A stretch of 36,602 nucleotides of DNA from Enterococcus sp. PF1-24. GTDB taxonomy: Bacteria; Bacillota; Bacilli; Lactobacillales; Enterococcaceae. The stretch covers positions 1-36,602 of the forward strand of contig NZ_JARXWL010000028.1 of NCBI RefSeq assembly GCF_029893325.1. Direction: 5' to 3'. The translations under genes and the position numbers were made by a program. Shown here one piece after another: positions 1 to 9,956 of the stretch. Under the pieces are notes generated by a model, which ran no database searches, had not been told where the DNA came from, and saw nothing but the letters and a program-made list of their open reading frames with translations. Within the stretch, counting starts at the first letter, position 1. Each line of letters opens with the position of its first letter.

Positions 1-51
1 CAAAAATTAGACTACAAATCACCGATTGAATATCGGAAATCTGCAATCTAA
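1..51 (+). CDS. IS3-family transposase (OrfB), C-terminal fragment
   Basis: Reading from base 1 in frame 1 gives the last 16 residues of a protein, including LDYKSPIEYR, and a TAA stop at 49-51. This motif is the usual C-terminal tail of the IS3-family OrfB integrase (rve domain), just after the last catalytic helix. The gene is cut by the window edge. An IS-like terminal sequence follows within 40 bases, which supports the call. Only the tail is visible, so the IS3 subgroup cannot be fixed. Confidence 0.75.
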   Translation, partial: QKLDYKSPIEYRKSAI

Positions 52-89
52 TCAATGCTTTTTTGAATGTGTCCCACTAATTGGGGTCA
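1..89 (+). mobile_element. Right end of an IS3-family insertion sequence
   Basis: The transposase tail is followed at 71-89 by a terminal inverted repeat. Read from the outside inward it begins TGACCCCAATTAGTGGGAC, the form typical of IS3-family (IS150-like) ends, and the element ends in CA at about 89. The rest of the element lies left of the window. The boundary is inferred from this end alone, since no partner end or target duplication can be seen. Confidence 0.65.
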
Positions 90-95
90 GTTCCA

Positions 96-1277
96 TTAAG
101 TTGTAGAGGCTTTTTTGATATCTAACTGAGGAAGCTTTAATTGTTTAATATCCAAAAAATGTTGCAGATTTAAAACTAATCCACCTAAAAGGGTAGCTTT
201 TTCATTTAACAAACTATTGCGAACGCTAACTTTATTTGAAAAACGATTTTGTAAAATCGTTTTAAGTTGTTGAATCATTTCGGGAATTTCCCGATAAAGG
301 GAGCTGTTTAAAACAATAATTTCTGGATCATAATGAGCGATAATATTATTGATGCCGACACTTAAATAATTAACATTTTCTTGAGTGACTGCTAAGGCAT
401 CTGCATCATTGTTTTGATAGTACTCTCTAAGAATAATCGCATTAACATAATCCATTGATTTTATCTTAGCAAATTTTTCAAAACAAACTTTGTTAGCAGC
501 GTACATTTCTAAACAGCCATGATTGCCGCAACGACATTTTTCACCGTTAATCACCACGATTTGATGCCCAATTTCACCCGCAAAGCCGTGAGAGCCTACT
601 TGCAAGACACCATCTTGAACGATACCAGCGCCAATCCCACTGTGCATATTAATACTGATTAAGCTTGAAGAATCAGCCGTGTACATATATTCTCCTAGTG
701 CTGAGAGGTTGGCTTCATTTTCTAAATATACAGGATAATTGCTTAATTCTTCAGCGATTTTACGAAAAGGAATTTGATCTAAATCATAATGAGGCGTAAA
801 AATAATTTCGCCATCGTAGACAGGACCGTGAACCGCGATAACGACACCGATTACCCCGTAATTTGTTTTAGGTAGCGCTTGTTGAAAAGTGCTGAAGATT
901 TCAGAAAAATACTTTTTAATGGTTGCTTCATTTAAAGTAATTGGTTTTTTTTGAATAAATTGGACTTCTTCACCGTCAAGATAAGTTAATAAAGCATTGA
1001 CATAGTTGTAGCCAACATCAATCGAGATGGAAAGACCGGCTTTACCATTATATTGCAAAATAATTGGTTTTCGTCCGCCGACGTTGCTAGATTCACCAAT
1101 GCCCGTTTCAATTACCAAATGATCTTCAATTAATTTTTTGACGATAACTGAGATGGTTGCTTTCGTCAAACCAGTTAAAGCAGATAGGTCTGCCCGAGAT
1201 AGATTTTGATTATTCATAATGTATTCTAAGCATAAGGATTCATTAGGAGTCCGCCGCATATAATTCAAATCTTGCAT
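96..1277 (-). CDS. xylR: Xylose-responsive ROK-family repressor XylR
   Basis: This is a 393-residue ROK (NagC/XylR) transcription regulator. Residues about 15-58 form a winged helix-turn-helix (LSRADLSALTGLTKATIS). A ROK fold follows, starting near DVGYNYVNALL, with the zinc motif CRCGNHGC in the middle. Kinase-family relatives bind ATP; XylR proteins bind xylose or glucose and repress xyl genes. It is divergent from xylA, and a dyad matching known XylR operators lies in between. I start it at ATG 1277: AGGATG sits 8 bases upstream, whereas a GTG at 1286 lies almost on top of that ribosome site. Its 3' end is only 6 bases from the IS end, but the protein appears full length. The xylose specificity is inferred from the neighbours and the operator. 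Confidence 0.88.
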   Translation of the reverse strand: MQDLNYMRRTPNESLCLEYIMNNQNLSRADLSALTGLTKATISVIVKKLIEDHLVIETGIGESSNVGGRKPIILQYNGKAGLSISIDVGYNYVNALLTYLDGEEVQFIQKKPITLNEATIKKYFSEIFSTFQQALPKTNYGVIGVVIAVHGPVYDGEIIFTPHYDLDQIPFRKIAEELSNYPVYLENEANLSALGEYMYTADSSSLISINMHSGIGAGIVQDGVLQVGSHGFAGEIGHQIVVINGEKCRCGNHGCLEMYAANKVCFEKFAKIKSMDYVNAIILREYYQNNDADALAVTQENVNYLSVGINNIIAHYDPEIIVLNSSLYREIPEMIQQLKTILQNRFSNKVSVRNSLLNEKATLLGGLVLNLQHFLDIKQLKLPQLDIKKASTT

Positions 1278-1426
1278 AGTTGACACATCCTGTTAATTTA
1301 TTTAATGAATATATTTACATAAGTATACCGATAAACTTGAATTTTTTCTACTATTTTCATAAATTCTCTTTTATTTGTTAAATAAACATACTAATGGAAA
1401 TAGATAAAAAAGATAATGAAATGTAC

Positions 1427-1455
1427 TTGACTAATCATCTGAAAGCGGATACTAT
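1427..1455 (+). promoter_or_regulatory. Promoter of the xylA operon
   Basis: TTGACT (1427-1432) and TACTAT (1450-1455) are separated by exactly 17 bases, giving a good sigma-A promoter about 75 bases before the xylA start. The spacer contains a cre-like site and the predicted transcription start lies next to the XylR dyad. Confidence 0.75.
1440..1453 (+). promoter_or_regulatory. CcpA cre site in the xylA promoter
   Basis: TGAAAGCGGATACT matches the relaxed cre consensus TGNAARCGNWWWCA at 13 of 14 positions; only the last base differs. It covers the spacer and the start of the -10 box, so CcpA binding would block RNA polymerase. Carbon catabolite repression of xyl operons through such sites is well known in Bacillus and lactobacilli. 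Confidence 0.65.
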
Positions 1456-1464
1456 ATCATTAAA

Positions 1465-1495
1465 GAGTTAGTTAGTAAACGAAACGAACTAACTC
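1465..1495 (+). promoter_or_regulatory. XylR operator (inverted repeat)
   Basis: GAGTTAGTT and AACTAACTC form perfect 9-bp arms around a 13-base centre. The core, TTAGTT-x-GT then AC-x-AACTAA, resembles the XylR operators known in Bacillus and Lactobacillus (TTAGTTTGTT arms). It starts about 10 bases past the -10 box, at or just after the transcription start, as expected for a repressor site. Confidence 0.75.
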
Positions 1496-1528
1496 GAAAA
1501 TTAAATTATTTATCAGGAGGAAGCAAGC

Positions 1529-2836
1529 ATGAGTTATTTCCCACAAGTAAAAAAAATTAAATACGAAGGTACTAATACGACGAATCCTTTTGCTTTTCGA
1601 CACTATAATCCCGAACAAATGGTAGCTGGCAAAATAATGAAAGAACATTTACGTTTTGCGGTTGCTTATTGGCATACAATGACGCAAGATGGCAGTGACC
1701 CTTTTGGTTTACCAACTAACCAACGAACTTGGTTGGCAGCTGATGAAATGGAAACAGCCCGCAATCGCGTAGTCGCTTTCTTTGAAATCTTAGAAAAATT
1801 AGATGTGGAATATTTTTGCTTCCATGATATAGATATTGCTCCTGAAGGCAATAGTTTAGCAGAATTTTATAAAAACTTAGATGAAATTACTGATTTGATT
1901 AAAGCGCAAATGGACCGAACAGGCATTAAGTTATTATGGAACACTGCAAATATGTTCAGCCATCCTAGATATGTTAATGGGGCAGCTTCCACTAATCACG
2001 CGGATGTTTTTGCTTATGCAGCAGCGCAAGTCAAAAAAGGTTTAGATATTTCAAAAAAATTAAATGGTGAAAATTATGTTTTCTGGGGTGGTCGTGAAGG
2101 TTACGAAACATTGCTGAATACTGATATGGCTTTTGAGCAAGAAAATATTGCTAGATTATTTAAAATGGCAGTTGCTTATGGAGAAAAAATCGGTCATAAA
2201 CCACAATTCTTAATTGAACCAAAACCAATGGAACCAAGTAAACATCAATATGATTTTGATGCTGCAACAGCTTTACAATTCATTCAAAAATATGATTTAC
2301 AAAATGATTTCAAATTAAATTTAGAAGCTAACCACGCAACATTGGCTGGTCACACCTTTGAACATGAAATCGAAGTAGCTCGCGTCAACAATGCGTTAGG
2401 TTCTTTAGATGCTAACCAAGGTGATGTGTTGTTAGGCTGGGATACCGATGAATTTCCAACTAATGTTTATGATGTAACTTTAGCAATGTACGGCGTTTTA
2501 GAAAATGGCGGTATTGCTCCTGGAGGCATTAACTTTGATTCAAAAGTCCGTCGTTCAAGTTTTGAAATGGAAGATTTATTTTTAGCTCACATTGCCGGGA
2601 TGGATACTTTTGCCAGAGGATTATTAGCAGCAGCGAAATTAAAAGAAGATCGCTTCTTTGATGTTTTGAAAGAAAAACGTTATGCAACTTTCCAAGAAGG
2701 TATTGGTGCATCGATCGTTTCTAATCAAGAAGATTTAGAAAGCTTAACTGAATATGCCCTGAACTTAAAAGATATCAAGTTAGAATCAAGCCATATTGAA
2801 TATGTCAAATCTTGTTTGAATGATTATTTGGTGTAA
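1529..2836 (+). CDS. xylA: Xylose isomerase
   Basis: This 435-residue cytoplasmic enzyme interconverts D-xylose and D-xylulose, the first step after xylose release. Length and sequence fit the class II xylose isomerases. The catalytic His-Asp pair is at H99-D100 (FCFHDIDIAPEG). The metal and substrate residues are seen at E230 and K232 (LIEPKPMEPSKHQYDFD), E266 and H269 (NLEANHATLAGHTFEHE), and the LLGWDTDEFPTN segment. The start is clear: AGGAGG at 1515-1520 sits 8 bases before ATG. It is the first gene of the operon and lies directly behind the promoter, cre and XylR sites. Confidence 0.97.
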   Translation: MSYFPQVKKIKYEGTNTTNPFAFRHYNPEQMVAGKIMKEHLRFAVAYWHTMTQDGSDPFGLPTNQRTWLAADEMETARNRVVAFFEILEKLDVEYFCFHDIDIAPEGNSLAEFYKNLDEITDLIKAQMDRTGIKLLWNTANMFSHPRYVNGAASTNHADVFAYAAAQVKKGLDISKKLNGENYVFWGGREGYETLLNTDMAFEQENIARLFKMAVAYGEKIGHKPQFLIEPKPMEPSKHQYDFDAATALQFIQKYDLQNDFKLNLEANHATLAGHTFEHEIEVARVNNALGSLDANQGDVLLGWDTDEFPTNVYDVTLAMYGVLENGGIAPGGINFDSKVRRSSFEMEDLFLAHIAGMDTFARGLLAAAKLKEDRFFDVLKEKRYATFQEGIGASIVSNQEDLESLTEYALNLKDIKLESSHIEYVKSCLNDYLV

Positions 2837-2905
2837 TTTTGAAGAGAATATTTTAAGATTCACTCTAAAAAATACAGTTATTAAAAAATAAAGGAGAGAA
2901 GATTT

Positions 2906-4195
2906 ATGAAAAAGAAAATGATTAGTTTTGCTGCAGTACTTGGTTTAATGACACTAGTAGGTTGTTCATCAACTGATAGTAGCTCAAAGAGCGATGGTGA
3001 TACTGATAAAGTTAAAGTAGAAGTATTTAATATTAAAACTGAAACAGCTGAACAGATGGAAGAATTGGTAGAAAAATTTGAAACAGCTCACCCAGAGATT
3101 GATATCAATATGACTACTGTTGGTGGTGGCACAGATGCTGATGCAGCATTACAAGCTAAATTTTCTTCTGGAGATGAACCGGCTTTGTTCATGATTGGAG
3201 GGTTAGCTGGAGCTCAAACTTGGGAACATACTTTATATGATTTAGGTGAAACGGAACTAGCAAATCTTGCAATTGAAGGAACATTAGAAGGTGCAACTTT
3301 AAATGAAAAGGTTTTAGGTGTACCAATGAATATTGAAGGATATGGCTGGCTAATTAATAAAGTAATTTTTGAAGAAGCAGGGATTGACACTACAAAAATT
3401 ACTTCTTTTGAAGATTTTAAGAAAGCAATTGAAACATTAGATGCTAAAAAAGATGAATTAGGGCTTAAAGGAGTATTTGCTTATAGTGGTGGTGAAACTT
3501 GGGTAAGTGGTCAATATAGCTCAAATTTCATTGCACCAGAGTTTAATAATAGTTTAAAAGAAACTTCTGAAGCTAAGAAATTAGAATTAACTTATTCAGA
3601 CCGTTGGCAAGCTTATACAGACTTAGCAATTAAATATAATGCTACACCTTTAGAGTCAATGGACTATTCAACGTCTGTTGAAGAACTATTTGCAAGTGGT
3701 AAAGCAGCTATCATTCATCAAGGAAACTGGATTGTTCCAACTCTTAACAGTTTAGATGAAACATTTGCGAAAGATAAATTAGATATTTTACCAATGTTTG
3801 TAGATGAAAAAGAAGAGGGCAATATTGTTGCCGGACCTGCGTGGTATTGGTGTGTAAATGATAATAAAGATCAAGAAGTAATTGATGCATCAATTGAATT
3901 TTTGAAATGGATGTACACTGATGACGAAGGGATGCAAATGATTGTCAATGATTTTGGTTTTATTCCACCATATACTAATTTTGAAAGTAAAGACATTAGT
4001 GACCCACTATCAAGTACAATATATCAATATTTAAATGATGGTAATGCAGTTCCTTGGGTTCATAATTCGTATCCTGATGGTTATCCATTAAATGTTGTTG
4101 GCGTAGAAATTCAGTCTTACGCTGGAAAACAAACAAATTGGGAAGAATTTAAAGAAATTCTAAGTACTAAATGGGCTGAAGAAAGAACTGAATAA
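2906..4195 (+). CDS. ABC transporter sugar-binding lipoprotein (family 1 solute-binding protein)
   Basis: This 429-residue extracellular solute receptor has a type II signal peptide with a lipobox ending LVGC, so C20 should carry the lipid anchor. A Ser/Asp-rich linker follows, then a MalE-like periplasmic-binding fold. It should capture an oligosaccharide and pass it to the two permeases downstream. The surrounding alpha-xylosidase, GH1 enzyme and xylose genes suggest a xylose-containing oligosaccharide (isoprimeverose or xyloglucan fragments), but the binding residues cannot be read from sequence alone. GGAGAG lies upstream of ATG. A hairpin separates it from the permease genes, which would favour higher expression of this subunit. 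Confidence 0.9.
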   Translation: MKKKMISFAAVLGLMTLVGCSSTDSSSKSDGDTDKVKVEVFNIKTETAEQMEELVEKFETAHPEIDINMTTVGGGTDADAALQAKFSSGDEPALFMIGGLAGAQTWEHTLYDLGETELANLAIEGTLEGATLNEKVLGVPMNIEGYGWLINKVIFEEAGIDTTKITSFEDFKKAIETLDAKKDELGLKGVFAYSGGETWVSGQYSSNFIAPEFNNSLKETSEAKKLELTYSDRWQAYTDLAIKYNATPLESMDYSTSVEELFASGKAAIIHQGNWIVPTLNSLDETFAKDKLDILPMFVDEKEEGNIVAGPAWYWCVNDNKDQEVIDASIEFLKWMYTDDEGMQMIVNDFGFIPPYTNFESKDISDPLSSTIYQYLNDGNAVPWVHNSYPDGYPLNVVGVEIQSYAGKQTNWEEFKEILSTKWAEERTE

Positions 4196-4205
4196 ATAAG
4201 TGTAA

Positions 4206-4231
4206 TAGAGGAGGCGAATATACCTCCTCTA
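4206..4231 (+). repeat. Stem-loop between binding-protein and permease genes
   Basis: TAGAGGAGG and CCTCCTCTA form a perfect 9-bp stem with an 8-base loop. No T-run follows, so it is not a classical terminator. Such hairpins, for example in malE-malF, stabilise the upstream message or reduce read-through, giving excess binding protein. The GGAGG in the stem could also act as a decoy ribosome site; the real one is AAGGTGAG at about 4241. Confidence 0.7.
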
Positions 4232-4252
4232 TATTTAAGGGAAGGTGAGAAT

Positions 4253-5119
4253 ATGTTAACAAATAAATCGAAATCTTTTTGGTTATTAATGTTACCAAGT
4301 TTATTAGTGTTAGTAGTAGTTTTATTTATTCCGTTAATTATTGGAATTTACTACTCATTAACTAATTGGAATGGTAATACGGCAGCAGATTTTATTGGTA
4401 TTACTAACTATTTAGAAATATTTAAAGATGAAACTTTTATAAATAGTTTGATTTTTACCGCAAAATTCTCAATAGTTAGCATAATTTTAATTAATATTGT
4501 TGCTCTGGGATTGGCAGTATTAGTGACTCAAAAATTAGGTAAGTGGGCTACCATTTTTAGAACGGTATTTTTTATGCCAAATTTAATTGGTGGAATTATT
4601 TTAGGTTTTATTTGGCAATTTGTATTTAATAAAGTTTTTACCAGTTTTGCTGAATTAACTGGCATTGCAGCATTTGAAAATTGGTTGAGTACACCTCAAA
4701 CTGGTTTTTGGGGATTGGTTATTCTGTTTGTCTGGCAAATGAGTGGTTATATGATGCTGATATATATATCTTTTTTAAATAATATTCCTGAAGAGATAGT
4801 TGAAGCCGCAAATATCGATGGTGCTTCATCCATTCAAACATTTTTCCGTGTTAAATTACCAATGATGATTCCAGCATTTACAGTTACATTGTTTTTGACA
4901 TTATCGAATGCTTTTAAATTATATGATCAAAATTTAGCTTTAACAGGTGGCGGTCCATACAATTCAACTCAGATGACATCTATGAATATTTATAATGAAG
5001 CCTTTGTTATGAAGAACATGGGATATGCTCAAGCAAAAGCTTTTGTCTTTTTACTTATCATCGTATTAATTTCTGTAATTCAAATTTCATTTACTCGAAG
5101 CAAGGAGACCGATGCCTAA
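4253..5119 (+). CDS. ABC sugar transporter permease, MalF type
   Basis: This 288-residue inner-membrane permease has about six hydrophobic segments, the first at residues 9-34. The EAA loop that contacts the ATPase is at about 184-203 (EAANIDGASS...RVKLP). It is the first of two paired permeases in a carbohydrate uptake ABC importer (CUT1 type). Its stop codon overlaps the next start by one base (TAATG), so the pair is translationally coupled. No ATP-binding subunit is encoded in the window, which is common for CUT1 systems that use a shared MsmK/MalK-type ATPase. Confidence 0.92.
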   Translation: MLTNKSKSFWLLMLPSLLVLVVVLFIPLIIGIYYSLTNWNGNTAADFIGITNYLEIFKDETFINSLIFTAKFSIVSIILINIVALGLAVLVTQKLGKWATIFRTVFFMPNLIGGIILGFIWQFVFNKVFTSFAELTGIAAFENWLSTPQTGFWGLVILFVWQMSGYMMLIYISFLNNIPEEIVEAANIDGASSIQTFFRVKLPMMIPAFTVTLFLTLSNAFKLYDQNLALTGGGPYNSTQMTSMNIYNEAFVMKNMGYAQAKAFVFLLIIVLISVIQISFTRSKETDA

Positions 5120-5943
5120 TGAAGAACAAAGAAAAGCAAAAAAAATTTTTTATTATCGTATGTGGTTTACTTGCTGCTGGAATCTGGTTATATCCATTTT
5201 ACTTGATTCTAACAAATTCTTTTAAAGAAAAAGCGGAAATATTTGCGGATACGTTAGGTTTACCAAGTAAAATTAATTTTGAAAACTATACTACAGCAAT
5301 GGAAAAATTAGATTTTACACATACGGCGTTAAATTCGTTGATTATTACAGTTGTATCTTTATTTTTTGTTGTAATTATTTCTTCGATGGCTGCATACGCC
5401 TTATCAAGAAATACCAGTAAATTAAGCTCTACTTTGTATTTTATTGTTGCAATTGGCTTACTAATTCCTTTTCAAGGAATAATGATTCCTTTAATTTCAA
5501 TTTTTGGGAAAGCAAATTTATTAAACAGAATTGGTATTATAATAATGTACAATGGCTTAGCAACAAGTATGGCAACTTTTATGTATTATGGCGCATTACG
5601 AGGAATCCCCAAGTCGTTAGATGAAGCCGCTATTATTGATGGTGCGTCTTCATTTAAAATTTATTGGCGAATAATTTTTCCTTTATTAAAACCGACGACT
5701 GTAACAGTAATTGTTTTAGATGCACTATGGTTTTGGAATGACTACTTATTACCATCATTAACAATTAACAAAGCTGGTATGTACACTATTCCTTTGAAAA
5801 TGTTCTATTTCTTTGGTGAGTTTAACAAGCAATGGCATTTAGCATTAGCAGCTTTAGTAATTGTGATTATTCCAGTAATCATATTATTTATTGCTTTGCA
5901 AAAACATGTTGTAAAAGGTATTTCAGATGGTGCAGTTAAATAA
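5119..5943 (+). CDS. ABC sugar transporter permease, MalG type
   Basis: This 274-residue partner permease begins with a short basic N-terminus and a transmembrane helix at about 10-32. The MalG-type EAA loop lies at about 169-188 (DEAAIIDGASSF...RIIFP). It starts within the stop codon of the preceding permease. With the lipoprotein it forms the membrane part of the importer. The GH1 gene follows after 24 bases with its own ribosome site, so imported sugar is probably processed by that enzyme. Confidence 0.92.
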   Translation: MKNKEKQKKFFIIVCGLLAAGIWLYPFYLILTNSFKEKAEIFADTLGLPSKINFENYTTAMEKLDFTHTALNSLIITVVSLFFVVIISSMAAYALSRNTSKLSSTLYFIVAIGLLIPFQGIMIPLISIFGKANLLNRIGIIIMYNGLATSMATFMYYGALRGIPKSLDEAAIIDGASSFKIYWRIIFPLLKPTTVTVIVLDALWFWNDYLLPSLTINKAGMYTIPLKMFYFFGEFNKQWHLALAALVIVIIPVIILFIALQKHVVKGISDGAVK

Positions 5944-5958
5944 AAATATATATTATAG

Positions 5959-7398
<1,440 letters not shown>

Positions 7399-7410
7399 AA
7401 AATGTTTAAA

Positions 7411-7444
7411 AAGCAGGTAAATATTTTCGGTTACCTGTTTTTTT
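7411..7444 (+). terminator. Rho-independent terminator or attenuator inside the xyl operon
   Basis: AAGCAGGTAA pairs with TTACCTGTTT (one G-T pair) around a 10-base loop, and the T-run continues to 7444. It lies between the GH1 gene and xylB. No obvious new promoter is visible in the 19 bases before xylB, so it probably causes partial termination and lowers expression of xylB and later genes. Confidence 0.75.
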
Positions 7445-7462
7445 CTAAAGAAGGAATTAGAT

Positions 7463-8941
7463 ATGGAATATGTAGCAGGATTAGATCTGGGAACAAGTTC
7501 ACTAAAAGGTTTGTTAGTTGATAAAGCAGGAGCTGTTATATTTGAAGCAACTAGTGAATATCCTTTATATCATAAAAAAACAGGTTATAGTGAGCAAGAT
7601 CCACTAGATTGGCTTGAAGCTGGAGAAAAAGTTTTATCTTTATTAGCTGAAAAAGCTAATGAACAATTCGGAAAAATCGTTGCAATTAGTTTTTCTGGTC
7701 AAATGCATAGTTTGGTGCTTTTAGATGCACAGGGACAACCACTTCGAAAAGCTATTTTGTGGAATGATGTACGAACCACGAGTGAGTGTCAAGAAATTGA
7801 AGAGCTATATGGGGCAGAGCTGTTAGAGAAAGCTAAAAATATTCCTTTAGAAGGTTTCACGCTACCAAAAATTTTATGGGTTAAAAAAAATGAACCAGAT
7901 TTGTGGAAAAAAGTTAAAAAAATATTATTACCTAAAGATTTTTTAGCATACCATTTAACAGAAAATTTAAATATGGAATATTCAGATGCTGCAGGTACGT
8001 TATTATTAAATATAGAAAAAAAGATTTGGGATAGAGAAATTTTACGAAAATTTTCAATAGATTCAGAAAAACTACCTAAGTTAGTTCAGTCTGTTGAACA
8101 AATTGGAGTTTTAAAACCAAGTCTAGCTGAAAAATTAAATATAAAAAATGAAGTAAAAGTCTTCGCTGGGGGTGCAGATAATGCCTGTGCTGCTTTAGGA
8201 GCAGGTATTGTTGAACCAACAAAAGGACTATGCAGCATTGGAACTTCTGGAGTTTTTCTGTCTTACGAAAACAAAGAAATTAAAGATTATGATGGGAAAC
8301 TGCATTTCTTTAATCATGTTATTCCGGATGCTTATTATTCAATGGGAGTAACTTTGGCTGCTGGGCAGAGTCTAACATGGTTTAAAAATACTTTTGCAAC
8401 TGAAGAATCTTTTGATGAATTACTAGAAAATGTTGACAAAATTCCTGCTGGATCAGAAGGCTTATTTTTCACTCCTTATATTATGGGAGAGAGAACCCCG
8501 CACATTGATAGTCAAATTCGCGGTAGTTTTATTGGGATAGATGCGAAGCACCAACGGGAACATTTTACGCGTGCAGTAATGGAAGGAATTATTTTTTCTC
8601 TAAAAGATAGTCAAGTTTTAATGGAAGATGCTGGAAAAAAATTTGAGAAAATTGTTTCAGTAGGCGGTGGTGCAAAAAATAAAAATTGGTTGCAAATGCA
8701 AGCAGATATATTTAATGCAACTATTGTTACTTTAACTGTAGAGCAGGGGCCAGGATTGGGAGCTGCGATGATTGCCGCGATTGGAAATGAGTGGTTTACA
8801 TCTACTACAGATTGTGTGGCAAGCTTCGTTAAATATAATCAGGAAATTTTACCAGATCCTTCAACTGTTAAAAAGTATAATAAATTTTACGAAAGATATA
8901 GAAAAATTTATCCAGCAACTAAACAAATTTTAGAGTTATAA
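7463..8941 (+). CDS. xylB: Xylulokinase
   Basis: This 492-residue FGGY-family kinase phosphorylates D-xylulose to xylulose 5-phosphate with ATP, feeding the phosphoketolase or pentose phosphate route. The N-terminal phosphate loop is DLGTSSLKGLLVD (8-20). The M81-H82 substrate pair lies in SGQMHSLV. The catalytic Asp is D239 in GGADNACAALGAG, followed by IGTSGV. The C-terminal ATP-binding segment is VGGGAKNKNWLQMQADIF. Length is typical. It is downstream of a hairpin terminator and followed by the broken kinase gene, so its level may be lower than that of xylA. Confidence 0.95.
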   Translation: MEYVAGLDLGTSSLKGLLVDKAGAVIFEATSEYPLYHKKTGYSEQDPLDWLEAGEKVLSLLAEKANEQFGKIVAISFSGQMHSLVLLDAQGQPLRKAILWNDVRTTSECQEIEELYGAELLEKAKNIPLEGFTLPKILWVKKNEPDLWKKVKKILLPKDFLAYHLTENLNMEYSDAAGTLLLNIEKKIWDREILRKFSIDSEKLPKLVQSVEQIGVLKPSLAEKLNIKNEVKVFAGGADNACAALGAGIVEPTKGLCSIGTSGVFLSYENKEIKDYDGKLHFFNHVIPDAYYSMGVTLAAGQSLTWFKNTFATEESFDELLENVDKIPAGSEGLFFTPYIMGERTPHIDSQIRGSFIGIDAKHQREHFTRAVMEGIIFSLKDSQVLMEDAGKKFEKIVSVGGGAKNKNWLQMQADIFNATIVTLTVEQGPGLGAAMIAAIGNEWFTSTTDCVASFVKYNQEILPDPSTVKKYNKFYERYRKIYPATKQILEL

Positions 8942-8990
8942 GAATCAATAATCAACTATTTCAAATTTGATAAAAAGGAGAAACTCAAAG

Positions 8991-9851
8991 ATGAAGGCTA
9001 TTCAAGCAATTGATATTGGTGGTAGTTCAGTTAAATTTGGTACATGAATAAATGATGAATTAATCAACATAGATAGTGTTTCATTACCTGGAAATTGGCA
9101 AGAAATGAAGCAGACAATATCACAGATTGTTAATAAAACAAAAATAAACTATGAAGTTGAAGGATTAGCCATTAGTGCTCCTGGGTTAGTTAACGATGAA
9201 TTAGGCACAATCGGCGGAATAAGTGCAATTCCATATATTCATACATGTGATTTTAAAGAAGAGTTACAGAAGATAACTAAATTGCGGGTTGCAATGGAAA
9301 ATGATGCAAATTGTGCGGCATTAGCTGAATTCTGGAAAGGCGCTGCTAAAGATAGTAATGATGCTGTGTTCTTTGTTATTGGTACCGGAATTGGAGGTGC
9401 CATTATTTTAAATGGACAATTAGTTAAAGGAAAAAATCTGTTTGGTGGGGAATTTGGATACACTTTCCTTAATGAACGAGGAACATTAAGTGAATTAGGC
9501 AGTTCTGTAAAAACAGTGGAACGGTATAATAAACTAACAGGGAAACCAATATCTGGTGAGGAATTTTTCGGATATAGCACAGATAATTTATTGGCAGTTC
9601 ATTTAAGTCAAAATTTTTATCAAGCTGTGGCACGAGGTATTTATAATCTCTTAGTTAGCTTAGATCCAGGAAGAATTATTATTGGCGGAGGAGTATCTAA
9701 TAATCAGAAAATCATTTCTGAAATTAAGCGACATGTAGAAATGTTAATATTAGATCGCGGAATAAAGGATATGAAGTATGAAATTATCCCTTGTGAATAT
9801 AAAAATAGCGCCAATTTAATTGGTGCTGTGTATAATTTTTTGAATGTATAA
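8991..9851 (+). pseudogene. ROK-family sugar kinase (BglK/glucokinase-like), nonsense mutation at codon 19
   Basis: ATG 8991, behind AAGGAG, opens a frame with the ROK ATP-binding motif AIDIGGSSVKFGT. It is interrupted by TGA at 9045-9047, and the same frame then runs on without a break to 9851. The full product would be about 286 residues. Later motifs are intact: ENDANC with the catalytic Asp, IGTGIGGAI and IIIGGGVSNN. The CxCG zinc motif of many ROK kinases is absent. That and the APGLVN...GGIS and GEFGYTF blocks resemble beta-glucoside kinase BglK more than glucokinase, as judged from memory. Re-initiation at ATG 9105 would lose the phosphate loop and should be inactive. A single TGG-to-TGA change or a sequence error explains it. 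TGG is used for Trp elsewhere, so TGA is not a Trp codon here. Confidence 0.88.
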
Positions 9852-9956
9852 GAAATTTTGTAGGGAAGAAAAAAGGGATCTATTTTGTATTTTAAATGTA
9901 GAATTTTAGTATCATGAATAATTAGTAAAATATAATAAATATATGAGGTGAGTACA

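Noticed and set aside
1666-1851. Open frame on the minus strand inside xylA
   Set aside because: It is fully inside a well-conserved gene, has no ribosome site and gives no recognisable protein; the same holds for 2529-2711, 9239-9580, 11200-11664, 23583-23807, 27616-27849 and 30322-30567.
9045-9047. TGA read as tryptophan or selenocysteine
   Set aside because: Trp is coded by TGG in all other genes here, no UGA-recoding signal was evident, and ROK kinases are not selenoproteins.
9948-9956. GTG start of the alpha-xylosidase gene
   Set aside because: This GTG is part of the GAGGTG ribosome site for ATG 9957.
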